Below, one piece after another: positions 52,684 through 62,369 of a DNA stretch of 64,000 bases. The position numbers and the translations under genes are program-made. Position 1 is the stretch's first letter. Every line of letters starts with the position of its first letter. The DNA is taken from the NCBI GenBank assembly GCA_963210315.1, contig OY723248.1:2248727-2312726 (forward strand), read 5' to 3'. The stretch comes from Rhynchopus euleeides. Taxonomy: Eukaryota; Euglenozoa; Diplonemea; Diplonemida; Diplonemidae. The notes under the pieces are model-generated. The model had not been told where the DNA came from and made no database searches. It worked only from the letters and a program-made list of their open reading frames with translations.

Positions 52684-55600
52684 GCCCCCCCCCCAACAAC
52701 AGCACACCGGTCTGACCCACCGGCTTCATGCACCCCCCAACGGCACTCCCCGACGGCTGCGGAAGGGCCGCGGCCCCCCCCCGAGCAGGCAGCGGCGGTC
52801 ACCGCTGCAGAGACCACGCCCGCAGGGCCTCTGGAGCGGCGGAAGCCGCTTAGCCGCCCCCGCGGGGCCAAGTACGGCGCCCCCGGCGTGATAGCTGACA
52901 GGGGGGGACGAGATGGGCTCTGCCCGCGTTGTGGGGGATGGTGGGAGGGAGTGTCGTGTGGTCCCCCCCCCGTCCCGGGCTCCCCCCTCCCAGCTTATGT
53001 CTTTCCACCCCCCTCCCCCGAGCTCCCCCCCCTGGGCGGGTACTGGGGGGTTGGCTGGGTAAGGGCGACTCTTGGGTGGGCGGTGGTGGTGGCGGGGACG
53101 CTGGGCTGGAGCTGGTGGCCGGCTGTATTTGCCCTGAGTCGGTGCCGGGCGCGAGGCTGGTGGGCAGTCGGGCGGAGACGGGCGACGAGGCTGATGCACA
53201 GTGTGTGGGGGCAGTCGAAAGCGTGGAGAGCAGCGGTGGTGGGAGGGTGCTGCTGGGTGGTGGCGGGCGGGGTGGAACGCGCCTGGGCCTCGTCAGCTGC
53301 TGCGTGCTGGGGGTTCGTCTTCGTCTGGGAGCCTAGGTGGGTCGCACTACAGGGAGAGACGGCCTGGGCCTGGTGGTGGGGGTTGGGGGTCCTGCCCGTA
53401 CTGCTGGCTGCGGGGCTGTCCCCATCAAGAGCGGCGCGGGGCATTTCCTGGGCCCTAGGGCGGGTGAGCCGGGTGGTGCGCTGGCTGAGGGTGTCGGGCA
53501 GGGCGGCGGGTGTGCTCCCGGGGTTCACGGAGGCGTGCGGGCTGGCGGCGGGCCTGGGCGGGGCGGCCGTGATCGCCGCCGGCGCGCTCTGGGTTGAGGT
53601 CCTATCTGCGAGCGATCTACGGGCAGGAGTGGTGGCGGCGTCCGCATACGGGCTGGCGACGGGCGGGTGGGTGCTGGTGGGCTCGGCGATGGTACGGCAG
53701 CGCCGCCTGGCCAACCGACGCGGCTGGCTCCCTCGCTGGTCGTGGAGGGCCCGCAGGCGATCCCGATGGGTGGCCCGCAGGCCGCGCCTGGAGGTTCTCC
53801 TGCCTGCCTCCGTCCGCCGCTCGGAGGACCGGATCGGCGCCGGGCTGGACGCGCTGCGTCGGGTGAGTCGGGCGGAGCGAGTGGCAGAGGTGTTGCCGGT
53901 CCTGGCGACGGCGGGGGCCCTGTCGGGCGGGGTCTGGGGGCTGGGGTTCCTGTCGCTCGCGTGTCTCGTCTGGGCTGGGGTGGAGGTGGCCGTGACGGCA
54001 GCGCGGCTGCGGGAGTCGGAGATGCGGGACGCGGTGACCCTGGACTTGTGGCGCTCCGTACAGCCCATGAGACGGACCCGCCTCCTGTGCGCAACGTCAG
54101 AGCGCCCCCCGCTCTTCCTCGGCCCGCGCGACCTGTGCGGTGGGGACCTGGAGATGGAGGAGGACTGGACTGGGGTGGACGAGGTCCTGTCGCAGTTCGG
54201 GGGGTCCAGGGTGCCGAATCAGGCGACAGGGGACTGCCTCTTCGCGGCACTCACGCCCACGGCCGCCCTCCCCTCCCACGACGACATAGTGGGCATGCGC
54301 TCCGAGCTGTCCCGGCGTGCAGGGGACGCCTCGGTGAAACCTCAACTGCTTCACTTGTTAGGGGACGCCAGGCGGGTCGAGGAGTATCGGGCGGGCCTGG
54401 CTGGTGCGGCGCATGGGGACCACCTCGCGCTGCACCTGGCGGCGGGAGCGTGGGACTTGTCAGTGGTGGTGGTGCAGGAGGGCAGGGGTCAGGCAATCCG
54501 TGTGGACCCGCGGCGCCCTAAGAAGCAGGGGCCAGCCCCCGCAGATGTCAGGGTGGTGGCTCTCTCTGGCAACCACTACGAGGGAGTGGCCATGCCCCTT
54601 GCCCGACGCAGGGCCCTTCGAGAGAGCGCGGCGCCGGCCCACCTCAGCCCAGCCACGTGTCGAGACGCCTGCCCGGCGGCCCTAGGGGAGGGTGCCCAGG
54701 AGGCAGAAGGGGCGGGCCTGGGGGATGTGCGTCGCCGCTGGTTCTGCCCCCTCACGGCCTGCGCGGGCTCGGCTCTCCACCGGCATACGCCGTATTCGTC
54801 CAAGGAGACGCTCCGCAAGCACGCCCAGGCGCACGCAGACCAGGGTGAGGAGTTCCCGCCGAGCGCGCTTCGTCTGCTGGGCATGAAGAAGTGCATGTGG
54901 TGCTCGAAGGTAATGAGCACCTCCTTGGACTCCTGCGTGAAGTGCCGCCCACGTGGCGCGACCCCTGTGGTGCCGAACAGGCGCGCACCCTCTGCGGCGG
55001 AGGCAGCGGATGCGGGTCGCCTCCCTCCCCTTGAGAGCATCCACACGGAGCGAGTGGGGGTGTCGCTGTCGGTCCCCGGGGCGATCCTCCGCCCGGCGGC
55101 GGTAGCCTATAGCCAGGCCCTGTGGGATGTCGCAGCGAATAGTTCGAGCACCACGGCGTGGCTCCGCCTCCTCTTGGTGCCCAAAACCCTCTTCCGCACC
55201 TACCGTGGAGGGAAGAAGAAGCAGCTGCTGGCGAAGCGGGCCCGGGAGGAGGCGATCATCCTCTGGCGGGAAGGACGCGCGTCGGAGCTCTGGCGCCGGG
55301 CCCGGACGGAAGCCCCGGGCCCGGGACGGGTGGAGGCTGCCCCCACATGGGAGGAGACGGAGGAAGCGGTGGTGCAAGCGGCGAGACAAGGGCGGTATTC
55401 GGCGGCGATGGCGCGCACCAGGAGCGCCGGCCTGGCGCCTGCCACCCCTGCCACGAAAGCGAAGCTCCTAGCAATGCACCCGGAAGCGGACAGCCCAGCC
55501 ATCTCCGCGGCGACGCGGGTAGTGCCCGCGGATGCCACCCCCGCCGAGGTGTTTAAAGCGCTGAAGGGGTTACCGAGGGGCACGGGCGCCGGCCCCTCAG

Positions 55601-58600
55601 GCCTGAGGGCGGACCACCTCCGGGAGCTCGTCCAGGTGGAGGGAGTGGATGTGCTTCCGGCCCTCACGGCGGTGGTGAATGTCCTGCGCAGAGGCGAGGC
55701 CCCCCCGCAGCTGGCCCGGCACATCGCGGGCGCGTCTCTGGTCGCGCTCCCCAAGCCAGACGCGGGGATCCGCCCGATCGCGGTTGGGGAGACCCTCCGC
55801 CGCCTGGTGGCCAAAACCCTCACCGCAGACGTCAGGGAACAGGCTGGGAAGCTCCTCCTGAAGGGGAGGCAAGTAGGAGTGGCGGTGGACGGCGGACTGG
55901 AGGCGGCCACGGCGGTCGTGAAGGACTTCGCGGCGCGCAACAGGGGGGCGGACAAGGTCCTGCTGAAGATCGACTATGCCAACGCCTTTAACATGGTTAA
56001 CAGGCAGGCGTTCATCGATGCTGTCAGGCGGGACCTCCCGGAGCTGTCGGCGTGGGTCGAGTGGTGCTACGCGTCGCCCTCAGCCCTGATATACCGTGGC
56101 GAAGTGCTCGAATCGCAGAGGGGGGTACAGCAGGGGGACCCCCTCGGGCCGCTCCTGTTCTCCCTGGCCATCCGCCAGCTGACCGAGGACCTAGGCAAGC
56201 TGCCGGGGGTGGAGGGCAGCGTGTGGTACTTGGACGATGGCACGCTGATGGGCTCCCCCGGGGCGGTCGGCCACGCGTTCGCGATCCTCGAGCGGCGGAG
56301 CGCGGAGCTGGGCCTGGTGGTGGCACGCCGCAAATGCGAAGTGATCTCGCTGAATGGGCACTCGGTGGAGGGCCTCCGGGGAGCGGGCCTTGATGTAGCC
56401 GCGACGGAAAAGGAGCGCGCGACTCGCATGGACCTCCTCCACCACAACTTCGAGTTCCTCGGGGCTCCGGTGGGGGATGCGGAATTCTGCGAGCGGGTGA
56501 TGGATACAAAACTGAGAGAGAAGTTCATCCCGAACCTGCGCCAGCTTCACCACCTCCAAGACGCGCAAGTGGCCATGACCCTCCTGCGACACTGTGAAGG
56601 CTTCTGCAAGCTGGTCTTCCAGATGCGCGCAATTGGGTACGCCGGGAGAGAATACCTTCGCCAGTATGACAAGGAAATCGGGATGGTGCTGGCATCTGTG
56701 CTCGGGGACAGGGACGGGACCCTCCCTGACGATGCGCGAGACCAGGCGGCCCTGCCCGTCAGGCTAGGGGGTATGGGCATTCGGAGGTCGGAGGACCACA
56801 TCACCGCTGCGGCTTTGGCGGCGGCTAGCTCCTTCTTCCCCCTATGTGTGCAGCTGGACAGCGGATATCGTTGGGATGCGGATGCGTGGCGCGTGGCAGC
56901 GACCGCCCACAACGAGCTGGTGGCGGAGGCGGACTGGGTGGACCCTCACAAGCGCCCGGGCGAGCCCCTCCGCCAGCGCGACCTATCCCTGGCGATCATC
57001 AGCCGGCAGCACGAGACCCTACTGGCGGAGGCTGACGTGCTGAGTAAAGGGCGTCAGTTGTCCGCGTCCCTCCCAGGCGCAGGGGCGTGGGTGACGGTGA
57101 CGCCAGAACAACAGTTTGCGATGGGGAGGGAGGAGTACCAAGTGGCGGCTCGCCTGCGCCTGGGCCTCGTCGTCTTCGCCCCTGGGTCGCGGTGCCACGA
57201 GTGCGGGGACGCCATGGACGTCTTGGGCGCCCATGTGTTCAGCTGCCAGGCATCGGCGGACCGCATCAAGCGCCACGACGCGGTGAAGCTCGGGGTGCTG
57301 GGGCTGGCGCGGGACGCGGGACTCGGCCCCCAGCTGGAGCCCAACCACCTCCTCTTGGGCGGGGGCAAGCCGGCTGACGTGTTCCTCCCGTGCGGCATAG
57401 GTGAGTCGCGGGGCCGGGCGATCGACGTGACCGTGTGGTCGACGTGCGCGGAGTCTGCGAGGCAGGGTGCGGCGAGAGCGCGGGGGTACACCGCGTCGCG
57501 GGCTGAAGCATCCAAGCATCGCAAGCACGGGGCGCGGTGTCAGGAGGTTGAGATCGCCTTCTCCGCGTTCGCCCTGGAGCAGTCGGGCGGGATGGGTCCG
57601 GAGGCCGTGCGGCTCTTCAGGCACTTGGTCAGCTTCGCGGTGGACCACAAGCTGGGGGACAGGGCCGAGCTCACTCGTTCCTGGGCGGCGCGGATAGTGG
57701 TGCCGTTGATGCGGGCGGTGGGGCGGTCGTCGCTCCGCAGGGGGGCGCTGTGCACGGACCTGCGCTCTGGTCAGACTCGGGAGCGGGTCTTGCCGGATCC
57801 GCTGGTGGGCGTGGAGCCGGACTACTTCTTCGCGCCTGACACGGACCTGGCCCCCGCGCCACACTTCGACGGGCACATGGACGCGGAGGATTTCATGTGT
57901 GACCCGGATGACGCGGCGGGCCCCGAGGAGCCGACCCCTGAACCCGAACCTGCCCCTCCCCGCCGCCCACGCCCGCCGCCTCCCCCCGCGGAGGGGGACC
58001 TCCCGCAGCCGGCGGGTGGGGTGGCGGCTGACCCCCTGGCCCAATTGCTGGAGTGGCGCGGCCAGACGGACGGGAGGCTGAGCTTGTCGTCCCTGCAGCA
58101 GCAGGCGCGGCTGGGCCTGGTCGAGCCGGACGGGTGGTCGTTCCGGGTGGGGGACTGTGCTTTTGATGCGTTGGCCACGCTGGGTGCCCGATCGGTGAAG
58201 CAATCCAGCGGGTGGCTGCGCCAAGAGGCAGTCCGCAGGGCGATGCGCGACCCGGACCTCCGGATGCGGGTGGAGGAGGGTCCGAACCAGTGGGCCGAGC
58301 AGATGATGCGCGCAGGGAGCGACGACGTGCGCACCTGGGCGGACTTCATCGCCCTGGCGGCGGCTGCGCGCGTGACCAGATGCGTCGTCCTCGTGCTCAT
58401 CGACAACCACCAGCCGATGCTTCTGTCCCCAGTAGGTGCGGGTGCAGTGGTGGACGCCCACTGTCTGCGGAGGACGGGGGGGCAACATGGGCACTACGTG
58501 CCCCTAGTTATGCCGGAGCCCATGCGTCAGCACCTGGCGGGTCTTCCCCCGAAGCCGATGGCAGCGGATGTCACGGGGTGCGATGGTGATAGTCCCATGC

Positions 58601-59931
58601 AGATGGTGCGTCAGGGGGGCTCGGCGGGCCAGGTGGAGGAGTGCGAGAAGTGCCGCCGCCCGTTCGACCGCTCCGCGAGGCATCACGCGTGTGGCAGATG
58701 CTGGCGCAAAGTGTGCGCGTCATGCGCAGTGCGGGGTGAGCGGTGCCCAGGCTACATTGACCGGGTGGCGGTGGATGTCGACGCTCCAGACCCTGCGGAG
58801 CAACCCGCGGTCACCCCGGATCTGCGGGAGGTCCTGGAGTCCGCCCGGGCGCGCCCCCGCCGGCGGAAGCCCATCCCGAGCCGCATGCACGACACGCCGA
58901 TGGGGCCCAGGCAGCCGAGTGCCCCGCACGACTCGTCGGGGGCTGCGCACCATCCAACGCGGGTGAAGGAGGAAGTGGCGGAGGAGCCGGTCGCTCCCGG
59001 CCAGGACGTGGAGATGCACCAGGGCGGAGGCTCCCAAACCTCAAACACAGCCCCCTCTGGTGCGCCCTCCGCGACCCACGGCCACAGCGTGCCCCCGGCG
59101 GAGAGTGCCTCCCGGGCTGCCCCAGCCCCCATGCAGGGGCAGGCCCAACATGCAGAGTGCCCGCCGTCGGGGTCGGGGGCCACAGAGAACCACCAGGGCG
59201 GAGGCTCCCAAACCTCAAACACAGCCCCCTCTGGTGTGCCCTCTGCGGCTCCGGTCACGGCGGCAGGCGCCCAGCCGTCTGGCCCCGCTCAGGCCGCGCG
59301 GCGCCGCCAGGGCGGAGGCTCCCACACCTTCAACACAGCCCCCTCTGGCACCTCTGGCGGAACAGCCCCCGGTGGGGCTGGCGGGATCCAGGGGGTTGCT
59401 GCGACGATGATGCGCAACGCCGCGCAGGCCCGCCGGGACGGGCAGCGCCGCAGCCGGACGGCCGCGTCCTCGAGACGCCTGGAGGAGCTGCGTCAGGGTG
59501 ACGCGGCGGGCCCCATGGAGTTCGACGACGACCCGGCGAACGTGTGGGAGCCCGAGGACGACCTCCAGGCCATCGACGCCTACGGGGACGACGAGACGCC
59601 CGCGGCGAACATCCCCGCTCTGCAGGAGCTTGCGGCGTCCCGTGTCTGGGCCGAGGGGGTGGTAGCGCGGGCCCGCGGCATGGCCCCCTGCGTCTCGATG
59701 GGAGGAGCCATCCCCCGCACCGTCGAGGCGTGGAGGCACTGCTTCCACCCCAGCTATGGCCTTTGCCCCCTCTCGCCCAGGGTGGCAGGTGACGTAGCGG
59801 CGGAGTGGCTGCAGGCGCGCATCCTGCAAGGGGGCGCGCAGGCCGAGCCCGGGAACCAGACGAGGGAGCCGGGGGTCAGCCTGCGCGTCTACATGCGCAA
59901 GCTGCAGACGGAGGTGGAGCGGGGCGAGTAG
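52684..59931 (+). CDS. LINE polyprotein: membrane segments, OTU, RT, REL endonuclease, OTU, FYVE-like finger
   Basis: One uninterrupted frame of ~2415 codons. The first in-frame ATG inside the element is at 53194, so a non-AUG start, or 5' truncation, is possible. 53050-54010: about six hydrophobic segments (e.g. LGWAVVVAGTLGWSWW, GVLPVLLAAGL, GLGGAAVIAAGALWVEVL). 54160-54600: OTU-like protease with GDCLFAAL (Cys) and GNHYEGV (His). 54740-54950: zinc-finger-like CPLTAC...H and CMWCSKV...CVKC. 55540-56400: RT with KIDYANAFNMV, VQQGDPLGPLLF and YLDD at 56227-56238. 57185-57450: CHECG...H...C knuckle, then KPADVFLP and RAIDVTVWS, the restriction-like endonuclease. 58120-58510: second OTU-like domain (VGDCAFDAL, GHYVPLV). 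58639-58740: CEKC...RHHACGRCWRKVCASC, close to the FYVE signature. 59013-59350: three QGGGS(Q/H)T.NTAPSG repeats. No RNase H. Domain calls are by eye. Confidence 0.85.
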   Translation, partial: APPPTTAHRSDPPASCTPQRHSPTAAEGPRPPPEQAAAVTAAETTPAGPLERRKPLSRPRGAKYGAPGVIADRGGRDGLCPRCGGWWEGVSCGPPPVPGSPLPAYVFPPPSPELPPLGGYWGVGWVRATLGWAVVVAGTLGWSWWPAVFALSRCRARGWWAVGRRRATRLMHSVWGQSKAWRAAVVGGCCWVVAGGVERAWASSAAACWGFVFVWEPRWVALQGETAWAWWWGLGVLPVLLAAGLSPSRAARGISWALGRVSRVVRWLRVSGRAAGVLPGFTEACGLAAGLGGAAVIAAGALWVEVLSASDLRAGVVAASAYGLATGGWVLVGSAMVRQRRLANRRGWLPRWSWRARRRSRWVARRPRLEVLLPASVRRSEDRIGAGLDALRRVSRAERVAEVLPVLATAGALSGGVWGLGFLSLACLVWAGVEVAVTAARLRESEMRDAVTLDLWRSVQPMRRTRLLCATSERPPLFLGPRDLCGGDLEMEEDWTGVDEVLSQFGGSRVPNQATGDCLFAALTPTAALPSHDDIVGMRSELSRRAGDASVKPQLLHLLGDARRVEEYRAGLAGAAHGDHLALHLAAGAWDLSVVVVQEGRGQAIRVDPRRPKKQGPAPADVRVVALSGNHYEGVAMPLARRRALRESAAPAHLSPATCRDACPAALGEGAQEAEGAGLGDVRRRWFCPLTACAGSALHRHTPYSSKETLRKHAQAHADQGEEFPPSALRLLGMKKCMWCSKVMSTSLDSCVKCRPRGATPVVPNRRAPSAAEAADAGRLPPLESIHTERVGVSLSVPGAILRPAAVAYSQALWDVAANSSSTTAWLRLLLVPKTLFRTYRGGKKKQLLAKRAREEAIILWREGRASELWRRARTEAPGPGRVEAAPTWEETEEAVVQAARQGRYSAAMARTRSAGLAPATPATKAKLLAMHPEADSPAISAATRVVPADATPAEVFKALKGLPRGTGAGPSGLRADHLRELVQVEGVDVLPALTAVVNVLRRGEAPPQLARHIAGASLVALPKPDAGIRPIAVGETLRRLVAKTLTADVREQAGKLLLKGRQVGVAVDGGLEAATAVVKDFAARNRGADKVLLKIDYANAFNMVNRQAFIDAVRRDLPELSAWVEWCYASPSALIYRGEVLESQRGVQQGDPLGPLLFSLAIRQLTEDLGKLPGVEGSVWYLDDGTLMGSPGAVGHAFAILERRSAELGLVVARRKCEVISLNGHSVEGLRGAGLDVAATEKERATRMDLLHHNFEFLGAPVGDAEFCERVMDTKLREKFIPNLRQLHHLQDAQVAMTLLRHCEGFCKLVFQMRAIGYAGREYLRQYDKEIGMVLASVLGDRDGTLPDDARDQAALPVRLGGMGIRRSEDHITAAALAAASSFFPLCVQLDSGYRWDADAWRVAATAHNELVAEADWVDPHKRPGEPLRQRDLSLAIISRQHETLLAEADVLSKGRQLSASLPGAGAWVTVTPEQQFAMGREEYQVAARLRLGLVVFAPGSRCHECGDAMDVLGAHVFSCQASADRIKRHDAVKLGVLGLARDAGLGPQLEPNHLLLGGGKPADVFLPCGIGESRGRAIDVTVWSTCAESARQGAARARGYTASRAEASKHRKHGARCQEVEIAFSAFALEQSGGMGPEAVRLFRHLVSFAVDHKLGDRAELTRSWAARIVVPLMRAVGRSSLRRGALCTDLRSGQTRERVLPDPLVGVEPDYFFAPDTDLAPAPHFDGHMDAEDFMCDPDDAAGPEEPTPEPEPAPPRRPRPPPPPAEGDLPQPAGGVAADPLAQLLEWRGQTDGRLSLSSLQQQARLGLVEPDGWSFRVGDCAFDALATLGARSVKQSSGWLRQEAVRRAMRDPDLRMRVEEGPNQWAEQMMRAGSDDVRTWADFIALAAAARVTRCVVLVLIDNHQPMLLSPVGAGAVVDAHCLRRTGGQHGHYVPLVMPEPMRQHLAGLPPKPMAADVTGCDGDSPMQMVRQGGSAGQVEECEKCRRPFDRSARHHACGRCWRKVCASCAVRGERCPGYIDRVAVDVDAPDPAEQPAVTPDLREVLESARARPRRRKPIPSRMHDTPMGPRQPSAPHDSSGAAHHPTRVKEEVAEEPVAPGQDVEMHQGGGSQTSNTAPSGAPSATHGHSVPPAESASRAAPAPMQGQAQHAECPPSGSGATENHQGGGSQTSNTAPSGVPSAAPVTAAGAQPSGPAQAARRRQGGGSHTFNTAPSGTSGGTAPGGAGGIQGVAATMMRNAAQARRDGQRRSRTAASSRRLEELRQGDAAGPMEFDDDPANVWEPEDDLQAIDAYGDDETPAANIPALQELAASRVWAEGVVARARGMAPCVSMGGAIPRTVEAWRHCFHPSYGLCPLSPRVAGDVAAEWLQARILQGGAQAEPGNQTREPGVSLRVYMRKLQTEVERGE

Positions 59932-60468
59932 GCGGAGCAGCGTCCCCACCCCCACCACCCCCCCCCCCCCCCCCCCCCCGGGACCTTCCCCCCCCCCCTT
60001 TCATAGATGTGTGCAGGTGGCCGTTGTGAATGGTTAGACAGGGGCTGGCCACCCCCTCCCCCGGGCTCTGCACAGCAGGTCTGGGTTAGAAACAACATAA
60101 CCCCCCCCCCCTTCCTCCCCTCCCTTCCTCCCCCCTCCCCTCCCCTCCCCTATTGATGTCCCCCCCCCCCTCCCCCAGCGCTTTGCCGCTCGTGTGAGTA
60201 CCGCCCTGACTGGGAGAAAGGGTAGGGCTGGTTGGGTTGGCGGAGTTGGGCGGATGGGCGAAACGGAAAAATCGACGAAGTCGCAGCGTCAGGGCGTTCT
60301 GGGCTGGCTGGTGGTGGTTGGGACAAGACCGACGAGATTAGAAGCGGCACTGGTAGACGGGTTTTGAGGCCCCCCGCCCCCAGGTTCCCCCTGCCCACCT
60401 GGACGGACCCAAGTGCCTCACACCGGATCTCTCCCCACCCGGTGGTCCACCTGACGGATACGAAAAAA
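59932..60468 (+). other. 3' UTR of the REL-type LINE
   Basis: C-runs (e.g. 59955-59980 and 60100-60175), then unremarkable sequence ending in an A-tract at 60463-60473 where the split host element resumes. Confidence 0.5.
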
Positions 60469-60645
60469 AAAAATTCGGATTTTTTTCCGGAGGGTGTATG
60501 GTGACCATCCCGGAAATCCGAAAAAAACCTGATTTTTCCTGATTTTCGGATTTTTCTCGAAATTCGCCCTTGTGTCAACCAGTGGCAAATTTTTCGGAAA
60601 ATCGGGAAAAAACAGGAAAATCCGGAAAATCATACACCCTCCAAT

Positions 60646-60957
60646 GGAGAGTTTTTTTTTGTCGGCAGCCAACTGCCTCCCGGCCCCCCTCGGCCAAGTG
60701 GCTTGTTTTCCTTAGAGCATTGTTGCTCAGAGCCCGTAGAACTGCCAACACTATCGACACATGTCACTGAACACGGCGGAATGGGACCTTCGCTGCATGA
60801 GGCGCAGGCACTGGAATCCAATGTCACCCCCCCCAGGCGGCCCTGGAGGGGTGTGACCTACACTAACTACCACCCCGTGGCTATGTCACCTAAAAAAGGT
60901 GTGTTTATGTCACCCCCTCCCGATTTTTGCACCTGTGGGGTGACATATACACGGGGG
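60646..60957. other. Spacer between elements
   Basis: No feature is recognised. GTGACATA(T/C)/TATGTCACC words occur in both orientations near 60880-60950. Confidence 0.2.
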
Positions 60958-60965
60958 GGGTGGTA
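60958..60965. repeat. 8-bp target-site duplication, left copy
   Basis: GGGTGGTA, repeated at 61641-61648. Confidence 0.85.
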
Positions 60966-61640
60966 CAGGGGTGGAGCTTGGGGGTTTTTTCGGGTCAGCT
61001 GACCTGATTTTCTGCAGGCCCTCACAAAAAATCAGGTCAGGGGTAAAAAGAAAAAAAAATATAGATTTTCGGGAAACCGGAAAAGTTGGCTCCTCGCCTT
61101 GGGGTCTCAAGGTGACCAGGAGGCGTTTCGTGAGCAAAGTGACCCCAGCGACATGAGCACAGGCCTCAAACAGTCACAATAGAGGACAAATGAAGCTGCC
61201 CAACCCGTACCGTGCAACAGACGTTTACTACCGTGGCCTCCGGCGGCTGGGGGCTCCGCCCCCCAGACCCCCCTGTGGCATGTGCCTGTCTTGTACCCAA
61301 GCCCTTTACATCAGGGAATGGAGTACAGACCGGATATCCTCAGGAGGACGCAGCCAACTCACACAGAATCCGTACGCCCGCAAGTCACAGATGTTCACTA
61401 CCGTGGCCTCCGGCGGCTGGGGGCTCCGCCCCCCAGACCCCCCCTATGGCATGTGTTTGTCTTGTAACCAAGTCCTTGCGCGTCCGGGGCTGCATATCAG
61501 TCCGGTACTCTCGCGGGAGGCTGGGCCCGAGCACTGATCTCTGAGACGAACCGGGGGGGAACCCATTCAGTGAGAAAAAATTGGCTGACCCGATCTGACC
61601 CGATCCAGCCCGCAACCCCATATTTCAAGCTCCACCCCTG
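60966..61640. mobile_element. hAT-type MITE, copy 2
   Basis: 675 bp, same termini (CAGGGGTGGAGCTTG and inverse) and interior as 2144-2794, with small indels (an extra segment near 61320-61335 and one near 61566-61600). The exact 8-bp TSD GGGTGGTA differs from copy 1, so the two insertions were independent. Confidence 0.85.
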
Positions 61641-61648
61641 GGGTGGTA
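61641..61648. repeat. 8-bp target-site duplication, right copy
   Basis: GGGTGGTA, identical to 60958-60965. Confidence 0.85.
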
Positions 61649-61782
61649 GGTAAAGGTGCAAAAAAAAACGCATAAATACGTAAACAATATTGGTGCCCCT
61701 GACGACCCCATATTGCGTAGTTTGTGCGTAGTGAAAAGGGGGGGGGGTCTCATTTTTTGATTTACTCAGCCATTCTCTGTCT

Positions 61783-62020
61783 CTATGCCGGGACTCCAAA
61801 CTCAAGGAGTTCTTGCTGTTCCGGGGTCAGTGAGGGTGCAGGTGCTGCAGGTTCTTCAGGTGCTGCAGCGCTGGCAGCCTTCGGTGCGGGTTTCGACGCA
61901 GTCTTTGCAGGTCTCTTTGGGGGTGCCCTTTGGCGCGGTGCCTGCTTCAGCTCGTCGGGTGGAAGCATCAACGCATCATTAAGCGGTGCCTGCTTCAGCT
62001 CCTCCGGGTGGAAGCGTCAA
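61783..62020 (-). CDS. Fragment of an Ala/Pro/Lys-rich protein C-terminus
   Basis: About 79 codons without a good start. The frame contains the duplicated peptide (P)(D/E)ELKQAP from a 49-bp tandem duplication (61936-62031 region), then a basic Ala/Pro/Lys stretch (RPAKTASKPAPKAASAAAPE) and TPEQQELLEFGVPA at the end. It reads like the disordered tail of a DNA-binding or structural protein. It may be the last exon of the same gene as 62052-62369. Confidence 0.35.
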
Positions 62021-62051
62021 CGCATCATTAAGGAAGAAGGAAGCACAGTTG

Positions 62052-62369
62052 CTACGCTTTTTTGCAGCTGCAGGAAACGACACCATACCCAACAACAATC
62101 CCCAGACCGTCGAGGGAGAGTGGGCGCCTGGATCCCGTGACACAGATCTCTAGTGCCGTTGTGATCCCCTCGGATAACGTCTCCTGGACGTTGTCAGCGG
62201 AGGTTGCCTGTGTGGCGGTGACCTCCGTATACCCCGCGGGATCCAGTGCCAGTAGCGCCTTCTTCAGCTTTTCGTCGACCCCTCGGCCGACGCTCTCCTT
62301 GATGTCAAGGGCCACCTTCAGGGTGGCACCTCGCATCGCCCTGAAGGCTGTGATCGTATCATCATTCAC
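62052..62369 (-). CDS. Uncharacterised protein fragment
   Basis: A coding-like frame of about 106 codons (ITAFRAMRGATLKVALDIKE, KLKKALLALDPAGYTEVTAT) ends CSCKKA at 62052. A stop lies a few codons upstream of 62369 and the first internal ATG is near 62330, so the 5' part is missing or in another exon. No domain is recognised. Confidence 0.4.
   Translation of the reverse strand: MNDDTITAFRAMRGATLKVALDIKESVGRGVDEKLKKALLALDPAGYTEVTATQATSADNVQETLSEGITTALEICVTGSRRPLSLDGLGIVVGYGVVSCSCKKA

Larger units (their letters stand above)
52681..60468 (+). mobile_element. REL-type LINE, ~7.8 kb
   Basis: Inserted into the 3-bp-TSD element, which continues on either side. The probable target duplication is AAAAATT (52674-52680 and 60469-60475), though the A-tract at the 3' end makes its length uncertain. 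One long frame fills 93% of it, then a ~530-bp 3' UTR with C-runs. RT is followed by a restriction-like endonuclease as in R2/NeSL/CRE-type LINEs. Confidence 0.85.
51249..60642. mobile_element. 3-bp-TSD element, copy 2, split by a LINE
   Basis: TIRs GGAGGATGTAT and ATACACCCTCC, flanked by AAT (51246-51248, 60643-60645). The left part (51249-52680) and right part (60469-60642) together match the element at 32587-34333, including GGTCCAGTTTAGCAAAGTCC and the GC hairpin near 52455-52500. The middle of the left part differs between copies. Without the LINE it would be about 1.6 kb. It has no transposase. Confidence 0.75.
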
